From: Litoditis marina
Lineage: Eukaryota; Nematoda; Chromadorea; Rhabditida; Rhabditidae
Length of the DNA stretch: 64,000 nt
Direction: 5' to 3'
Assembly (NCBI GenBank): GCA_964036275.1
Contig: OZ038437.1
Span: forward strand, 6,825,804 to 6,889,803
Shown piece after piece: positions 46,401 to 59,857 of the stretch. The position numbers were made by a program, and so were the translations under genes. The notes under the pieces are model-generated. The model ran no database searches. It was not told the DNA's origin and worked only from the letters and a program-made list of their open reading frames with translations. The stretch's first letter is position 1. Every line of letters begins with the position of its first letter.

Positions 46401-49400
46401 ATCAAACCGGATCGAGTTTTCCATTTTTACAATATTTGGAACATCAGACGCGGGAATAGAAGCACCATCAGTAGAAAAAACGCTTTGAAAAGTATCTGCC
46501 AACAATTTTTGGTTTTTCAACAGAAAATACCGTGACACACATTCCCTCATTCGTAACATTCCATATTAAGTGCGTAAGGTGTTTTTTTCTAACTTAGTTT
46601 ATATAATCGTAGTTTTACTGTTGAGCACATGTTTTTCTCAAATCGACCTTTGATCTACAAAAGTTTCAAAGATGCCAACACCGTCGTGCAGTCGCGGTGC
46701 CCTTATTCGACGATCGTCCGAACAACCGACAGCTGGAAATCCAACCGGGAACCGCACTGATGTGCGTTCCGGTACTTCCCAAAGGTGAATTATTCCTCAG
46801 TTATTGTGTAAATCAGAGAAACACCGAAAAACATATTTAACTTTTTTCGTGTGTTTGATCACATGGTACCCAATGTGCTCAGTCCCTTGCACTTCCAAAA
46901 CATATTTCTTCCATCGAATTCCAGTTTTACACAGCTAAAATCCATGTATACAATAATCTTCCGTTCTGTTATTGATTACTGTCAACCCTTACAGTAACGT
47001 CTGATAAGACCCTATCCAGATAAACCTTATATTATATCATTAGTAATTTCCAGACCGCGCTCAATACCCGTACGGTCGTCAGGAGAACCTGGCTCGTCTT
47101 GTTCATATGTGTCTCAATACTCCGGAGAGCCTCGACGTACAGACCAGGCACATGCTGTTACGGATAGATGAGTGAGTTTATTGTAGCTAAAGAGATATTT
47201 TGTCGTATTTGTCAATTACATTCATAACTCAGTGTTGTGCAGTTTGTAGTGTAAGTGGAGAAGTGTGAAAGACGTTGTTCAAGACGTATGCAAACAGACA
47301 CATGTTGCTGAGGATAGATTGTTAGGTTAATACACATCAAAATTCACGTTATTTATATCCTTAGTTAAGTTTCGTGTAGTGTAGTGTTTGTCAGAAGCGT
47401 GGCCGTGTGAGACATATAAAACAAGCATCAAACCAACGATTATTGGCAAAATTTTTGATGGCACTGCATTGTGTAGTTGAAGTTACTATAGTTATTTCGA
47501 GACACGAATTGTCGGTGCTGGAATGTGTGAAGCAGGCCATAGAACTAGATTTCCGAATGTACTGCTTTCAGATGGCTGGCGCACTCGCAACGCGTCAATC
47601 CCCATTTTCTGGCGTCGCTATTTGTGTGTCCACCCTCTCGGTCGCGAGTCCTGAGGTGTGCCCACAATCCAGCTTACGTGGGAGAGGACTACGATAGGTG
47701 TATTCGATACGTGCACAGGTTAGTGTTCAACTCAAGACTGAGAAAACAACAATAAACCAAAGTGATAATACGTTGTTGTTCATTGGTACAATAATTATCA
47801 TCAAGAAATATGACATAAACAATTCCCTGGGGCAACACTCGTCTCAATCAACTACATGGGACAGCCAAAAAGAAACAATTTATAAATAATCACGTTTTCC
47901 AATTGATTGCTTCCACTTGACCACTTGATTGCAGCTTCAGTCCGATGCGCTTTTTTGAGACCTTCAACTAATACCAAAAATGAAAACATTTGTGGAAAAT
48001 TAGTGATCTCACAAAAGTGCATTGCTCAATTTTTACCACAAAAAAATGTTTATTTCCTTAGGAGATTTTTTCGAAACGTTCTTTTTCTAGAAGCATCGCC
48101 GGTAGCGGTCGCAGTGTGTGCTCGTCCATCGATTTGGACGAAAAAGTTCGAATCGGGAATTTGGCGCGAGTCGAAATGATGACGTATGACAAATACAACA
48201 CTTTCGTCATGAATCCGTTCTTTGGATGGATGCCGTACAACGAAGATCAGGTATAGTCAAAATCACTTATTGGCAATGGGGTACTGTGGAACTCATTTCA
48301 GTTGGGTGCGGGTACAGTTAAGGTCAATTCATTCCCGAATGAGACAGTGGGTTACTGTACAACTGATTCTTCACTGTGTACAAACATTCCTCTACCTTTC
48401 ACGGTACGACGTATGATCGATAGTGAACGTTCAGCTCAACACAACAGTACTTTCTCCCCGTATTAAACAGATTCATTTCACTCGCTTTTTGAGAATGAAC
48501 TTTTTCTGTCTCCTTCGCTGATAGTGAGCAACAGTGTTATCTTGAACGCAGTTAGTGAAACATTCCATAAAGCTAGAAAAAAATACAAACTGTCAATAAA
48601 CCTTTCAGGCTCCGCCCTATTTTGCTGTCGGTTCAAAATCGCAGCGCGCCGTGTCGCGAACTTCTCAGAAATCCGCGGAGTTCGCCGGACAATTTCCGCT
48701 GCATCGTGCTGCCTACGTGGGAGATGAGCAGGCTATTGAGTAAGTTATGGCTTGGCGTTTGTGCTGGTCAGAAACAAAATGTGGCGAAATTTGCCAGGTC
48801 AAACTTGTGGATCAAAGAGCACCTCAAAATATACCACAAAACAGCTGAAAAAAGCGAAACATATAGAAACAGTTAGAGAGCTGCATTTATTCTGAATTAA
48901 ACTCATGTGAGCTTCAAGTATATATCAAACATGTTTCGTGAAAACTCAGAACCAATAGAAAAGATTTGTCATTTGTTTTTGATTATAACTTTCGCACAAC
49001 TGAAGTTCACATGATGAACATCATGATGATGATCATCATGATGAACATGAACACATCTACATGAAAAGCTACTTTATACTGCATAAACGGAGACATACAG
49101 TATACTGCCTGTCTTACGTTTGTCAAAAACTATTCTTCAACACACTTTTATAGATTGCTCATTTCACGTGGCTGTGACGTGAATGAACGTGACCGTGATT
49201 CCTGGACGGCTCTTCATTATTCGTGTTTCTACCAACATCACAAGAGCACGGCAGCATTACTGACAACTGGAAACGCCGATGTAAGGATTTGCCGTTTGCT
49301 AACGTTGGTAGATCACAGAACCACACAACAACTGTGGAAAGCGACAATTTTCGTCACGCTCCGTTCAACGTGTTTTTCAATGTATGATGATTGTAGTTTG

Positions 49401-52400
49401 AGTATCGCCTTGTACTTGTGCGGAGCTCGAATTGAGAACGAAGTCACATATCGAACTGATATCCCTGAGCTCATAATGGCTCAATTCATATCTATTCAAT
49501 TCTAGGTCAATATCCAGAACAAAGGAGGGGCAACTCCGTTGCACTTTGCATCACTCAACGGGAATGCGTTTTTGGTTGAACTGCTTCTCAGTCACCCATC
49601 ATTGGACTTAGTGAGTTGTCGTTGATAAATTCTTGAAAAGTATAGCCTTGATTCCGGTAATAGCTATCTAAACATACCTTATTTTGTATACTTTGAACAA
49701 CTCAACTAAAAGTGCAAGTTTGATAAAGTTCCGGAATGGGTTCATACCAGAGGCGATAGTCATAACTATAACTACCGATTGAGCCGTTGGTGCTAATTGA
49801 GAGCTGTTTTGATCGATCAATATGTTTTTCTCTGCAAAACAATGAGAAGAAAATCGGATAACTTTATTGATACAAGTCTTCATATATTTGATATGGTTGC
49901 ACAATTCTAAAAACAACAAAACACTGACAAAACAATTAATAAAACACAATAGAGATATAATATTGTATTGCCTCAGTCGGAAACAAACGATTGCAAAATT
50001 TGACCTACGTCTCTAATTGTGACGTCATTTTTTTAGGAAATTCGGAACAACGATGGTTTGCGAGCTGTTGACCTATGTGAAAATGTACCACGAAAAGAGT
50101 GGCAAGACGTTGCTAAACTACTCAGGGATTGGAAGAAAATTGATAAAATTCAGGTTTGTTCACCCAAAAATGTGAAATATACCAGTATTCTATTGAAAAA
50201 CTCTAATGCTTATAAGAATTTTCCCACTTGAAAAGTACTGCTTTTTGCAAGTTCGCGTTAGAGAACACCGCATTGGTCAATCAACATTATTGTCGTAAAA
50301 CCCACTTATTTGGATTATTCTATTGATTTTTAATCTAATGTATTGATTTTTGCAGATCGACTTCCTCAACGCCGGCAGTGCTATGGCTCTATTGGTGAAC
50401 GGAGACGAAACTTCAGTACATCGCGTTTTGAAACAAATTGGCGCGGAATTCGAAATGGACCGCGGCTCGCAGGCTATATTTGCAATTTGGATCTGCTCGG
50501 ATAGTTTGGGTTAGTTTTTTTGTTTCTCCGTGATAAAAATATCTCGAAGTCTTAGTTCATTCCACTCCAAGACAAAGGCTGAGAAAGGCAGCAAAATATG
50601 GAAACTCAAAAACGTTAATAAAGCGGATGTATTGAAACTCTACGAAAAACATTCTAGGAACATGCTCTCCGCAAACGTCATAATTCGTTGATTATTTGTG
50701 TTATTTTTGCTTTGAAAAAACTTGCTTCGAATTTGAAAAATAAATTTCCAGCTCTCCAACTGAAACCCGACCATAAAGTGACGACACAACTAAACGTCAA
50801 AAAGTGGCGTCAAAATCTGGGAAAATGGACAGACAATGAGGATTCAAAAGAAAAACCTCATCTGGTCATGAAACGAAATGCCCACGCAACTCTATCCATG
50901 GAGCAGACGGTGAGAGAAAGCGAGAGACTATGGAGAAAATGGAGGTTCTGACAAACATACAGGCGAGAGAGTGAATGTTTGTACAGAAACAGTCATACGC
51001 AAAAACATTCTAGACTCACAGTACTCTCAAACAACAGACTAGGAAAATCGAAAAAAACCACCGGAACCATTACCCAAAACAATAATATTTGGCAATCTTG
51101 GACTTCGCGTGACCAAATATTTTGAAAACTCAAAACACATATGGCATTAGGAAAGTAAACAGAATATTAAACTCTACAGTTTCAAACTGGAGATATGGTT
51201 CGATTTTGGGTGCTTAACGATTATGTGGTCCAATGCCAACGCTTCAGTTCTTTAAGCTGCAATACATTATTCAATTGCAGTTTAGAGGACCGTTGACACA
51301 GGATCGGTATACATAATCGTCCTGCTTTAAAGTTAGAGTTAACTTCTCTATGACGGCAATCAATATGAAAAAGCACCCAAACTCAGAAAGTGAACAGTAA
51401 CGCTTCAAAACCTTATCAGAACGTGTTCAAAATAGCAAATCTACTTAGAGATAGATATGTAGCATAAGATAAAAGTATGCGACCTGTTACACCATTCTGG
51501 AACAATGAGAAAACGGGTCACATCGAAACAGGTGAAAAACATACTTTACCAAATATTGGTTGGAGAAAGCCGAAAATAGTTTTTTTTTACGAAATTCAAC
51601 CGATAAGTTGACCGTCAGTGGGTTATAGAAGGCAGGGGGGATAGATAACTTCAATTAAATGGTTCAGAAGAGGTTTGGTACCAGAACGTGCGTACCATAA
51701 CGTAAACTCATCCTTATCGAACTAACAATACCATCATGAGTGTGAGAAGCAACGACATTTTCTGCGAAGGACCAGAATTTATGCAGTCGCCAAACGGACA
51801 CGACTCACTGCAGACCTATAATGATGATAAAAATTATGTGAACATCTTTTTTACACCTAAAGAACTAACTTTTATATAGTTTCGTACATTAAAACCCAAA
51901 ACAAAGTTGCTTAAGTTCGATTTGCTTACGGAAATACGCATCGAATCGAGTGGGTCACTCGATTTACACAAAAAGATATTACAAAACCATGTTTCTTTAC
52001 GAATTCGAACCTGAGAAAACAGTGGAAAAATAAAAACCGTACCTCCACGAAGGTGCTCGCGCTATCCCGTCGCACTTCTCGCTGATTGTCCTGTGACAAC
52101 AGGTGACGAACCTGAACAACTTTACTTGAAAAACCATCACAATATCCGTCATAATCTCAATAAATATAATTTCTTATAACAAATTGGTCAAAGTTTACGG
52201 GGGTTTGAATAGTAGTTCTCAAAGGCAAAATCTTCATTTATGTATTTATGTATTCAGAAAATTGCAAAAGTTTAAGATTAAATGTGAAAATCTACTGAAA
52301 CTCACCCGTCGGCTCAATTTCGAGTTGTACAACGTGCATCCAGTTACTTCGTCGACTGGTCCACACTTTCGCTCCGTGACAGTTCGTTCTGAAATTTCAA

Positions 52401-55400
52401 TAAAATTCATTTGTTTTTAATCTTATTCCACAAATTCCTACAATTTTTCCATGTACTGTCAGTGGAAACGAGGTAATTAAGTGGTAAGTGAGCAACTCCA
52501 TTGTTCTTTAATGTTTTACATGAAACTTCCATCTACTACTCAAGTTATCGCTAAAACTCCGTCGCAATCTGTAGTTTCAATGATACTTTTACAATATCGC
52601 GCCATCGAGAGACGCGGGAAGTAAGCCTTTTGCGCATCTTATTCTTCCCACCACTAACACCAAACCCACCAAAGTTATAACAAATCTACACCACAATCTT
52701 TCGCCACAGAGAGTCCTTGGCAGTGCGCCAATTTGACACAATTAGGTGTCCGCGATACGGGCTGGCGCGCACTTATTAAAGGACTAATTAGACGGAATGA
52801 AAGGCGGCTCGAAATAACAGAACACCGTGGACAATATGGGGAATTACTAAAGAATAACGTTATACCGACAAGAAGGATTTGTTTATTACGATAGTTCTAC
52901 GATCTTAGTAGTCTGGCGTCTGCGTTTGTAGTATGATTTTGTGGTGATTCACTTTCAATCCAAAGACACTGATGCTCGCTCAGATCAAACTAGAACTTGT
53001 GATCACTTCCTGTGAAGTTCCCATACGCGCACTCATTAAAGGACTAATTAGACGGAATGAAAGGCGGCTCGAAATAACAGAACACCGTGGACAATATGGG
53101 GAATTACTAGAGAATAACGTTATACCGACAAGAAGGATTTGGTCTCAATTAGATTATTGCAGTACCTCTATGGTAGGAAATAGTTAAAGGAGGGTTATTA
53201 TGTGGTCCAATCACAACGCTTCAGTCCTTTAAATTGCAATACATTTTTCAATTGCAGTTTAAAAGACCGTTGACACGGGATTGGCCCACATAATCGTCCT
53301 GCTTCAACAGTGTGTGGAAAATTAAGTAATTTTCATGATCCATGTTTGTAGTTCGAGCTCATTGTAATCTAGAACCTTTTATGGGCGCGCAAATTATACA
53401 ACAACACAGCTATAGTCACCTGCATACTGTATACGTAGTCTTGTTCGCTCAGCAATTTATGCTCGCTACCCTCAAGAAATCGATCAGTATCAGTCAGTAC
53501 TCTCTCTCGGTCTCTCTCGGTCTCTCTCTCTTTCTCCGTTTTCTTTTCCTCTTACTCTTCCTCTCTTATTCTCTCTCTTCCCCCCCCCCTTCTATTCGCG
53601 GTCTTCCTTTATCCCTTCCCTCCTTATGAATTGCCCCCTCTTCCCAGGGGGATGCCAGCTCATAAATGGTTTCTCAGACCCCGCCAAATACTTGTCAACA
53701 CCCGAAATATGCCATTTAAAATAGGCCATGACATACGTTTTTCAAAGTTGAAACCAGAACTTACGAAAAAGTCATTGGAACAGTTTTTTTGGTTTTTCGT
53801 AGAGAAGTTATCGAAATATATTAAATGTAATGAAATGCAAATGGACCATTCTCTTGATATGATTAAATTAATTTCAAGAGACTACTATCTCAAAACAATG
53901 AGATCGGGTGACGAAACACTTCTTATACAGGCAAGGGTTCAAAAAATAGAGTTTGTCACCGCGTCTCCTAAGCTCAAGTTCTTCAAGGTTGGGCATCAAT
54001 GAAAGCACATAATTTGAAAAGGCATTTCCTCACTTCTGAACCAGCTGACGACACAATGTGTATGTGTTTGGTTACGACAAAATGTTGACGTGTTTCCCTG
54101 CTCAGCCTTTGACTAGAAGTAACCGAGTAACCACGTTCAGATCAAAACTAACCAGCATTCCCTCCACTCCTGAACCAGCTGACGATGCAGTGTGTATGTG
54201 TCTGGTTTCGACATGGTGTCGGCTGGATGAGGCCGGCTTGGCAGGCTGCCACGTGCTTTTCGTGATCATCTTCTGCGTACCACACGCTGTGCATGTCGCA
54301 CTGGATGCACTCCAGAGAGAAGACTGGAAAATATAGTTATTGTTTTGTGGTTTCTGCACGAACGGAGCGCATTCATCGCTCAATGCAGTTCGGGGAAAAA
54401 CTATTCAACTTTTTGTCATTTTTCATTAATGGTTTTGACTAGGTGCTTGGTAGGCAAACCACACGTTGCATAATTTTGTCGCATCGGGTGATATACTTAG
54501 ATAAATACTATAAAAGTAGATCGATTTGTGGTTTGAAATTGTGTTGTTCATCATTATCTTCATTTTTACTGTCTTTCTTATTTAAATCTTCTAGCGAGAA
54601 CAGGTTTACAGGGCTTCTCAAAACCCAACTTAAGCTCTTTGTGACTATTGAGAAGGTCACTCAGCTTTCGGTCGTAATTCGAGAACGTTATTTAGTATTC
54701 AAAAACCTACTTTATGATTTGTGTTACTAAGTTTACATGTGATTTTCACACGACAAAAACGACATATACTAAAAATGAGATGACTAGTCACGTAAAGTTT
54801 CTAATGAGGAATAGTGCACTTTGTCATCGCACGTTTATGAGTTCAGCTGTGTTTGAAATGTTTCATTTGACTGTGCAGTTGACTAACAGTATAGTAGTGG
54901 TTCGTATCCCATAACTAGAGCCTATCACACCACTAACCGAGGCTTTTGTAGCTTTCGATTCGTATTTCGACCGTTGTTTTGCGATTGAACTGAAGCGCAG
55001 ACTTGATAGACAAATTGTGTTGTAATGTTTTTAGGAATTAGTTCCAGCTCGAAATATAAACCAGACAGGGTCATCTCGTAAACTGCGCTCATTATACATT
55101 ATAAACAGTGTTATAAAGTTTTTAAGAACTTTAAACACACTGAAAACAAGATTGCAGTGGTCGTCTCCCATAATTAGACCCTTTCACACCGCGAACCGCG
55201 GTGGTTTTTCACATCGCGCAGCCAGCTGCCTACAAAAAACGGTGCCACAGCTGGCGCGACAAGATAAATGCGCGAGATTTCGGCGCACATGCAAATTAGA
55301 ACAGGGTGATTTTTCTTGAATTTAACGCTGAAACGCAAGTTATTGAGTAAGAAACAATTGATTTTTGCAACTGAGAGCCGGAAATTAGCGGGCAAGTTAG

Positions 55401-56996
55401 AACAGCGTGATTTTTGTATTCCATTGGTTGGTTGAGCAAAAGTAGTTTGGTTAGTAACTGACAAGGAATCATCAGATGTAACCGCCAGAAGTCAAACTTG
55501 TGAGTGTGAAAAATTCTACCACGCATACATTCAGGTGGAAGTATCCAAGACGTGCACGCGTGACTTCTAACTGCTTTTCATAAAAAAAAAGGAGGCTTAG
55601 TTGATCATATCAAACCAAAAAAATTAACTTCCGGTGTTTACATTTCACACCGGTTACAAATTATGTTTCTCGCAATTATTGTGAAAATCCGGAAAAGGGA
55701 GCTGATCATGATGCTCTACTGTATAATACAAATGTCTTACCAACTATATTCAACTTACAAAGCTTTCAACTACCACGAACTGCGAGAATTTGAACGTGAA
55801 CGAAAGCATTTCATGAAAAAATCTGAACTAAGAAAAGTCGGGTATTTAACTGGAATTTTTCGATACTCACGTGCAAAAAAATGAAAAGAACAGCAGTTTC
55901 AAAAAAATCAAACAGTGGAGAAGCCCGTCTACAAAGTCGAAACTACAAACTACGAATTGTGTGGATCTTTAACATGTTATAAACATACTTTTGCAGCAAG
56001 GGCGCAGAAAAACAAATAATGCATATCGAAAAAATCAAAATCAATAATAAACCCAACTACAAAGTCTAGACTACAAACTATGAAGGATGTGGATCAAAAG
56101 TAACCATGAGAAAAAGCAAAAGAAAAAAGTAAAGTAAAAGATCATACACGTACCTTTTGCTGTAAGGGCGCAAATAATCAGTAGAATCAACTGCATTTCA
56201 TGAAGCCAGTCTGAAACGATGATCAATGCAAGAGATTTCTGGATTAGTCACCAGTGATGTCGATTAGTAATCTGAAAACATGCAAATGAAAAAATTGAAG
56301 AAAAAGAACAGATAACTTATGACAAGAGAATAAAAAATGTAACGAGATGTAGAGAAACATGTGTGCACTTCGCACTTGCTGGAATAGAGGAAAAGAGAGA
56401 GTTAAAAATAGAAATGAAAAGAGAGAGAGAGAGTGAGTGAAATGAAAATGATGAGAGAGAGAGAGAGAGAGAGTTAGATTCTGTGAATTCAGCTGAAAAT
56501 GTATTCGTAATCGTTCATCAAAAACACCCAAATTCTTAGAGAAAGCCTAATTAAACTATTCAATAGTGGTTAGCGCACCAGAAAACACCAGGTAACGTGA
56601 TACCCTGTTTGCTAATAATGCAACATTCGTTAAACGATGACCTAAAATGTTGCAACACGGGAATGAAACGTACAAACTAACTTTGAACCTAATGTTTTTC
56701 AACATTTTTTTTTTGATTATTTTCGTATTTGTAATTATCAAAATTCCTATTTCACACAAATATTCCCTTCCGTTCTGAAATCACCAAAGTGCTAAAATAG
56801 CAAAACCGAATTAAGTTTCTGTACTTTGTTGAACCAAGTTTTTCAAGGTCAAACTCAACGACTTTTCACGTTCTCTGTTGTACGACGAGGCCCGATCTCA
56901 TTTTCTACTCGGACATTTTCCGTGCAACGACAAAACTACCGTACACCTCGCCAGTATTGTGGCGAGAATACTGTATGGCAATGGAGCCAAGTTGAG
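43477..56996 (+). CDS. kri-1: kri-1 (KRIT1/CCM1) ortholog, 3' end not in window
   Basis: Twelve exons: 43477-43626, 43991-44043, 46672-46784, 47054-47171, 48091-48250, 48609-48739, 49154-49280, 49506-49610, 50037-50153, 50356-50509, 50752-50909, 56848-56996. Phases agree at every junction, giving 511 residues so far (human KRIT1 is about 736). Residues 1-60 match the KRIT1 N-terminus; about 70-150 the Nudix-like region (ALMCVPVLPK); NPFF at 186-189 is an NPxF motif; ankyrin repeats run about 227-350 (FPLHRAAYVGD, WTALHYSC, ATPLHFAS); the FERM domain starts near 360 (FAIWICSDSLALQLKP, LLYDEAR, LASIVARILYG). KRIT1 is a scaffold that binds CCM2 and small GTPases; in C. elegans KRI-1 acts in germline-dependent longevity and apoptosis. 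Intron 2 holds an antisense LINE; intron 11 is 5.9 kb. The last third of FERM should lie beyond 57 kb, probably beyond the window. Confidence 0.88.
44466..44715. mobile_element. 250-base TTAA-flanked TIR element nested in the LINE
   Basis: Begins TTAAAGGGGGGCTGCA and ends TGCAGCCCCCCTTTAA. TTAA sites suggest a piggyBac-type non-autonomous element. It interrupts the last codons of the LINE protein. Confidence 0.8.
45513..45709. mobile_element. 197-base repeat, copy 2, inserted in the LINE reverse transcriptase
   Basis: Reverse complement of 32719-32915. On the LINE strand it is bounded by TATA on both sides; leaving out the insert and one TATA brings the two halves of the RT (SPVI and RCKVFADDT) into one frame. 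So it moved in as a unit after the LINE. Confidence 0.78.
49010..49060. repeat. ATGATC palindromic cluster in kri-1 intron 6
   Basis: CATCATGATGATGATCATCA and neighbouring units form a self-complementary low-complexity stretch 95 bases upstream of the next exon. Confidence 0.6.
51220..51318. mobile_element. Hairpin element GATTATGTGGTCCAAT, copy 1
   Basis: Ends GATTATGTGGTCCAATGCC and GGATCGGTATACATAATC pair, with further pairing of AGTTCTTTAAGCTGCAAT and ATTGCAGTTTAGAGGACC. About 100 bases. Confidence 0.75.
52770..53132 (+). repeat. Direct duplication of a 107-base coding-like segment
   Basis: Segments starting GCGCACT-ATTAAAGGACTAA at about 52770 and 53025 are nearly identical for about 107 bases and then diverge. 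Both are open in the same frame, encoding RALIKGLIRRNERRL...EHRGQYGELL and NNVIPTRRI. The tail vaguely resembles the FERM stretch expected after exon 12 of kri-1, but order and phase do not fit. It could be a displaced exon copy or a transposon fragment. Confidence 0.6.
53197..53294. mobile_element. Hairpin element ATTATGTGGTCCAATC, copy 2
   Basis: Same structure as 51220-51318, with better-paired arms (AGTCCTTTAAATTGCAAT against ATTGCAGTTTAAAAGACC). Confidence 0.75.
53500..53625. repeat. CT/C-rich simple sequence
   Basis: Interrupted CT repeats with a run of ten C residues. Confidence 0.8.
55935..56170. repeat. Imperfect 120-base direct repeat
   Basis: ACAAAGTCGAAACTACAAAC ... GTGTGGATC ... 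GCAAGGGCGCA at about 55930-56010 recurs at about 56055-56175 with changes. Within kri-1 intron 11. Confidence 0.55.
56395..56475. repeat. GA-rich microsatellite
   Basis: Interrupted GA repeats. Confidence 0.8.
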
Positions 56997-58404
56997 GTTA
57001 GTGATGTTACTTAAAGTTGTTACTTTAAAAACCATATACTAGACAAGGGGTGACAATGAGAAATACAAAAAAGGGTAAAATGTGAATTACATTTGAATGA
57101 GAAAAGAAAATTAAATAAGTGGTTTGGGTTTTCTTTGAAATGTTCATAGCATTACATGGCAAAAGACGTGAACATATCCAACGTTTATTATGAAAGTCGT
57201 TTTGCGAAAAAAAAACTCTTACTCATATGGGACCTATTCCGTTCGCTTAGCGGATATAAATTTTTCATTGCGAGTAAATCTCACAAAGTGCAACCATTTC
57301 ATATATAGTTGACCATTTTGGCACAAAAGATGTAGGTTTGCTTCCCGTGATGGTAATAGAAAGAAGTATGACTCCTATCGAACTCCAGAACTTCGACAAA
57401 AGTCTGGCAAAGTTAAGCTATATGAGGAACTTTAGTTAAAACTAATCAATGTTGTATAGGAGAATGCGAGAAACCATGACCTACAAAATGACTAATCCAA
57501 CTAATACATCATGACAACATGTATACTATGTTTGCATACACATGTTTGCCTTCACGTGAATCTCACAAAAACGCAACTTTTCAACGAAAACTCTAATTTT
57601 GAGGACAAATTCTGCAGTAGCAGGGCGAATTCCATTAGGAAAACGTGGTATTATGTTAATGAAGCGGCATGGACTATGATCTGGTAGGAGGGCAATATTG
57701 TTGCCATCCAAATACGCCACGCCCCTTTTGGAGTGTGGGAAGAAGAGAGAGAGAGAGAGAGAAAGAAAGAAAGAAAGAAAGAGAGAGAAGGGGGGTGAGA
57801 AAGAGAGAGAGATGAGAGAGAGAAAGAAAGAGAGATAGAGAGTAAAAGGGCCACTGAAACATATTTCACTTAAACATTTCACGAAAAGTTCAGTTATTCA
57901 GTGAAGTTCACGTAATTTTCTGATCAGCATTGTCAATCCACCACTGATTTTCAAACGTTCCACTCTTGTGAACTAATCCATCTTTTAGTTTTTCCTCTAA
58001 CGTTGTCTGATTTTCACTCCCTTTCTCTTTCTTCCTTTCTCTTTCTCTTTCCGTCTCTCCCTCTCTCCTTCTCTCCTTCTCTATCCTATTCTCTTCATCT
58101 CTCTCTCTATCTCTCTCCTTCTCTATCTCTCTCCATCTTCTCTCTTTCTTTCTCTCTTCCTTTTCCCCTTTCTTCTCCCTCTCTATCTCTCTCCTTATCT
58201 CCCTCTGTTTTGTTTTCTTTCTCTTTCTCTCTCTCTCACTCTCTCTCTACTACTCTCATCCCTCCCAATCCCTCCCCCACTCCACTTTCCCACTGACCCG
58301 CATAAGTTAATTAAAACCTGAATATTCCATAGCATAGACAATCGGCTAGGAATTATCGATGTGTTCGCGGGTTAGTAGTCAGCTCATAGTAACGCATCCG
58401 ATGA

Positions 58405-58570
58405 CGCATTTATTAGCTGGCGCCAAAATGCCATGGTTGGCGCCAAAACATCATAAGGGCGCCAGAAAGTAAAGTCAGTTTGCGCAAAAATGTCAATGCC
58501 GGCGCCAAAAGTTAAAGACCGCGCCAAAATGATACAGTTGGCGTCAAAGAATACTTTGCGCTAGAATTCT
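58405..58570. repeat. Cluster of GGCGCCAAAA motifs
   Basis: Six or more degenerate copies of TGGCGCCAAAATG spaced 15-35 bases apart. The GGCGCCAAAA core fits the E2F-type consensus (TTTSGCGC) on the other strand, but a decayed tandem repeat is just as likely. Confidence 0.6.
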
Positions 58571-59857
58571 ATGTCAGTTGAAACAAAAATGCAATTTTGG
58601 GTAGCGCCGAAAAGTGTGCGTCAGTGGCGCCCAGATATCGTTACATTTGGTGTCGGAATGACGCTTTTATAAGATGTGAGTTGCGACTGCTGATATCTAC
58701 AATGCAACGTCAGTTTTTTAACGTCAGACCAAATTTTTCAGAAAAAATTATCTTGCTACAATCAATATTTCTCTGGCAGTTGAGCGTCAACTTTGGTGGT
58801 AAACTGACAAAAGACAAAAGTGTCATGTTTAGGAAACTTCTTCCACGTTTTTCTTCCATCTTACGTGACGTTAGTGTGGCCTACTAGGATAATTACCACC
58901 CTCTTACCCGTATTTGATATATGTTTTGGCTTGCTAATTAGTGCGGAACTGCGTGTTTACGCAAGTGTCCTAAACCCAGGAAGGGCTCAATCAAGGTGGA
59001 TTTATTCTATGACCACGAAAATCGATATGCATCTTAATAAGCTGACAGGACTAAATAATTCTTGATTATGGTGGTGATATAGGAGAACAAACTAATGTTT
59101 GCTACTTTTATACTGTTTGATGATGTATGTTGATTATACCATCACAAAAACACAAATAAGGTATTCTGATAAGCCTCTCAGGCAAGTTCACTAGTGAGTA
59201 CCTTCAGTTAACTGTTTAGTGATCATCTGGGAAAAATTGAACAATTGTGGAAAAACATTTTAGAATGAGTATGACGTTCCAAACAAACGAAACCCGCTAC
59301 GTTCAATCTGAAATAGAATGTCAAAGATTAACAAACCAAAGTTGAGCTCTTCTCGTCAAAGAAGATACTAAGTCACATGGAAGTTGAGGGATTAACTCGA
59401 ACTTTATTAGGCGCTCAAACAATGATAACTTACTTACAAACTAGAAGAACAAACCGAGTTATAGGAAAAGTTCCTGGTCTGAGGTAGTAAACATGAAAAG
59501 CTCAGGCAGAACGGAACTCAGAAATTACACGCAAGACTGCACAAAAATCGCGACCTCCCCCAGAGAAAGGTTGATTTTTGGTCTAGGCACGACATGAATA
59601 GTCCCTCAAACAACTATTCACAGAAACGAATTGCAGTTTATGCGAGAAAAAAATGTACAGATAGACTTTTCACCGTTAGACTGGTGAGATAATCTCATGA
59701 GAACGAGGTGAATTGCGTTTTGGTGATTTTTGTAATTGAAATGCGGTTGAACTGAGAAATTGTACGTTGCTGAACTTCGAACGGTCTTGAGAAGTTTTCG
59801 AAGCGCTTGGTGAAAATACCACACCACAGATACTGCCCACACAGCCACCAAACCACA

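Larger units (their letters stand above)
44205..46559 (-). mobile_element. CR1/jockey-like LINE, 5'-truncated and broken, antisense in kri-1 intron 2
   Basis: On - a reverse-transcriptase frame (46559-45705) contains the KHSLVTPLPKK, NYRPVSITS, FDFSKAFDRVSH and GVPQGSALSPILF motifs. It is interrupted by a 197-base insert (45513-45709), resumes with KVFADDTKVF, then shifts frame near 45430 and continues as WGLPLSVEKTSVLHLG and on to a C-terminal region at 45147-44716. A 250-base element is nested at 44466-44715. The 3' tail ends in AAATCAATCAATCAG-like short repeats near 44205. No endonuclease or ORF1 is present. The copy is dead. Confidence 0.8.
50910..56847. other. 5.9 kb intron 11 of kri-1
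   Basis: The other kri-1 introns are mostly 0.2-0.9 kb. This one contains two copies of a hairpin element (51220-51318, 53197-53294), a duplicated 107-base coding-like segment (52770-52877, 53025-53132), CT and GA microsatellites, and short tandem duplications at about 54035-54210 and 55935-56170. Open frames at 53631-54002 and 55663-55884 are unrecognised. Confidence 0.6.

Noticed and set aside
53631..54002. 123-codon + frame in kri-1 intron 11
   Set aside because: Charged, plausible-looking, but unrecognised, with no conserved motif and no splice support; left unannotated as a gene.
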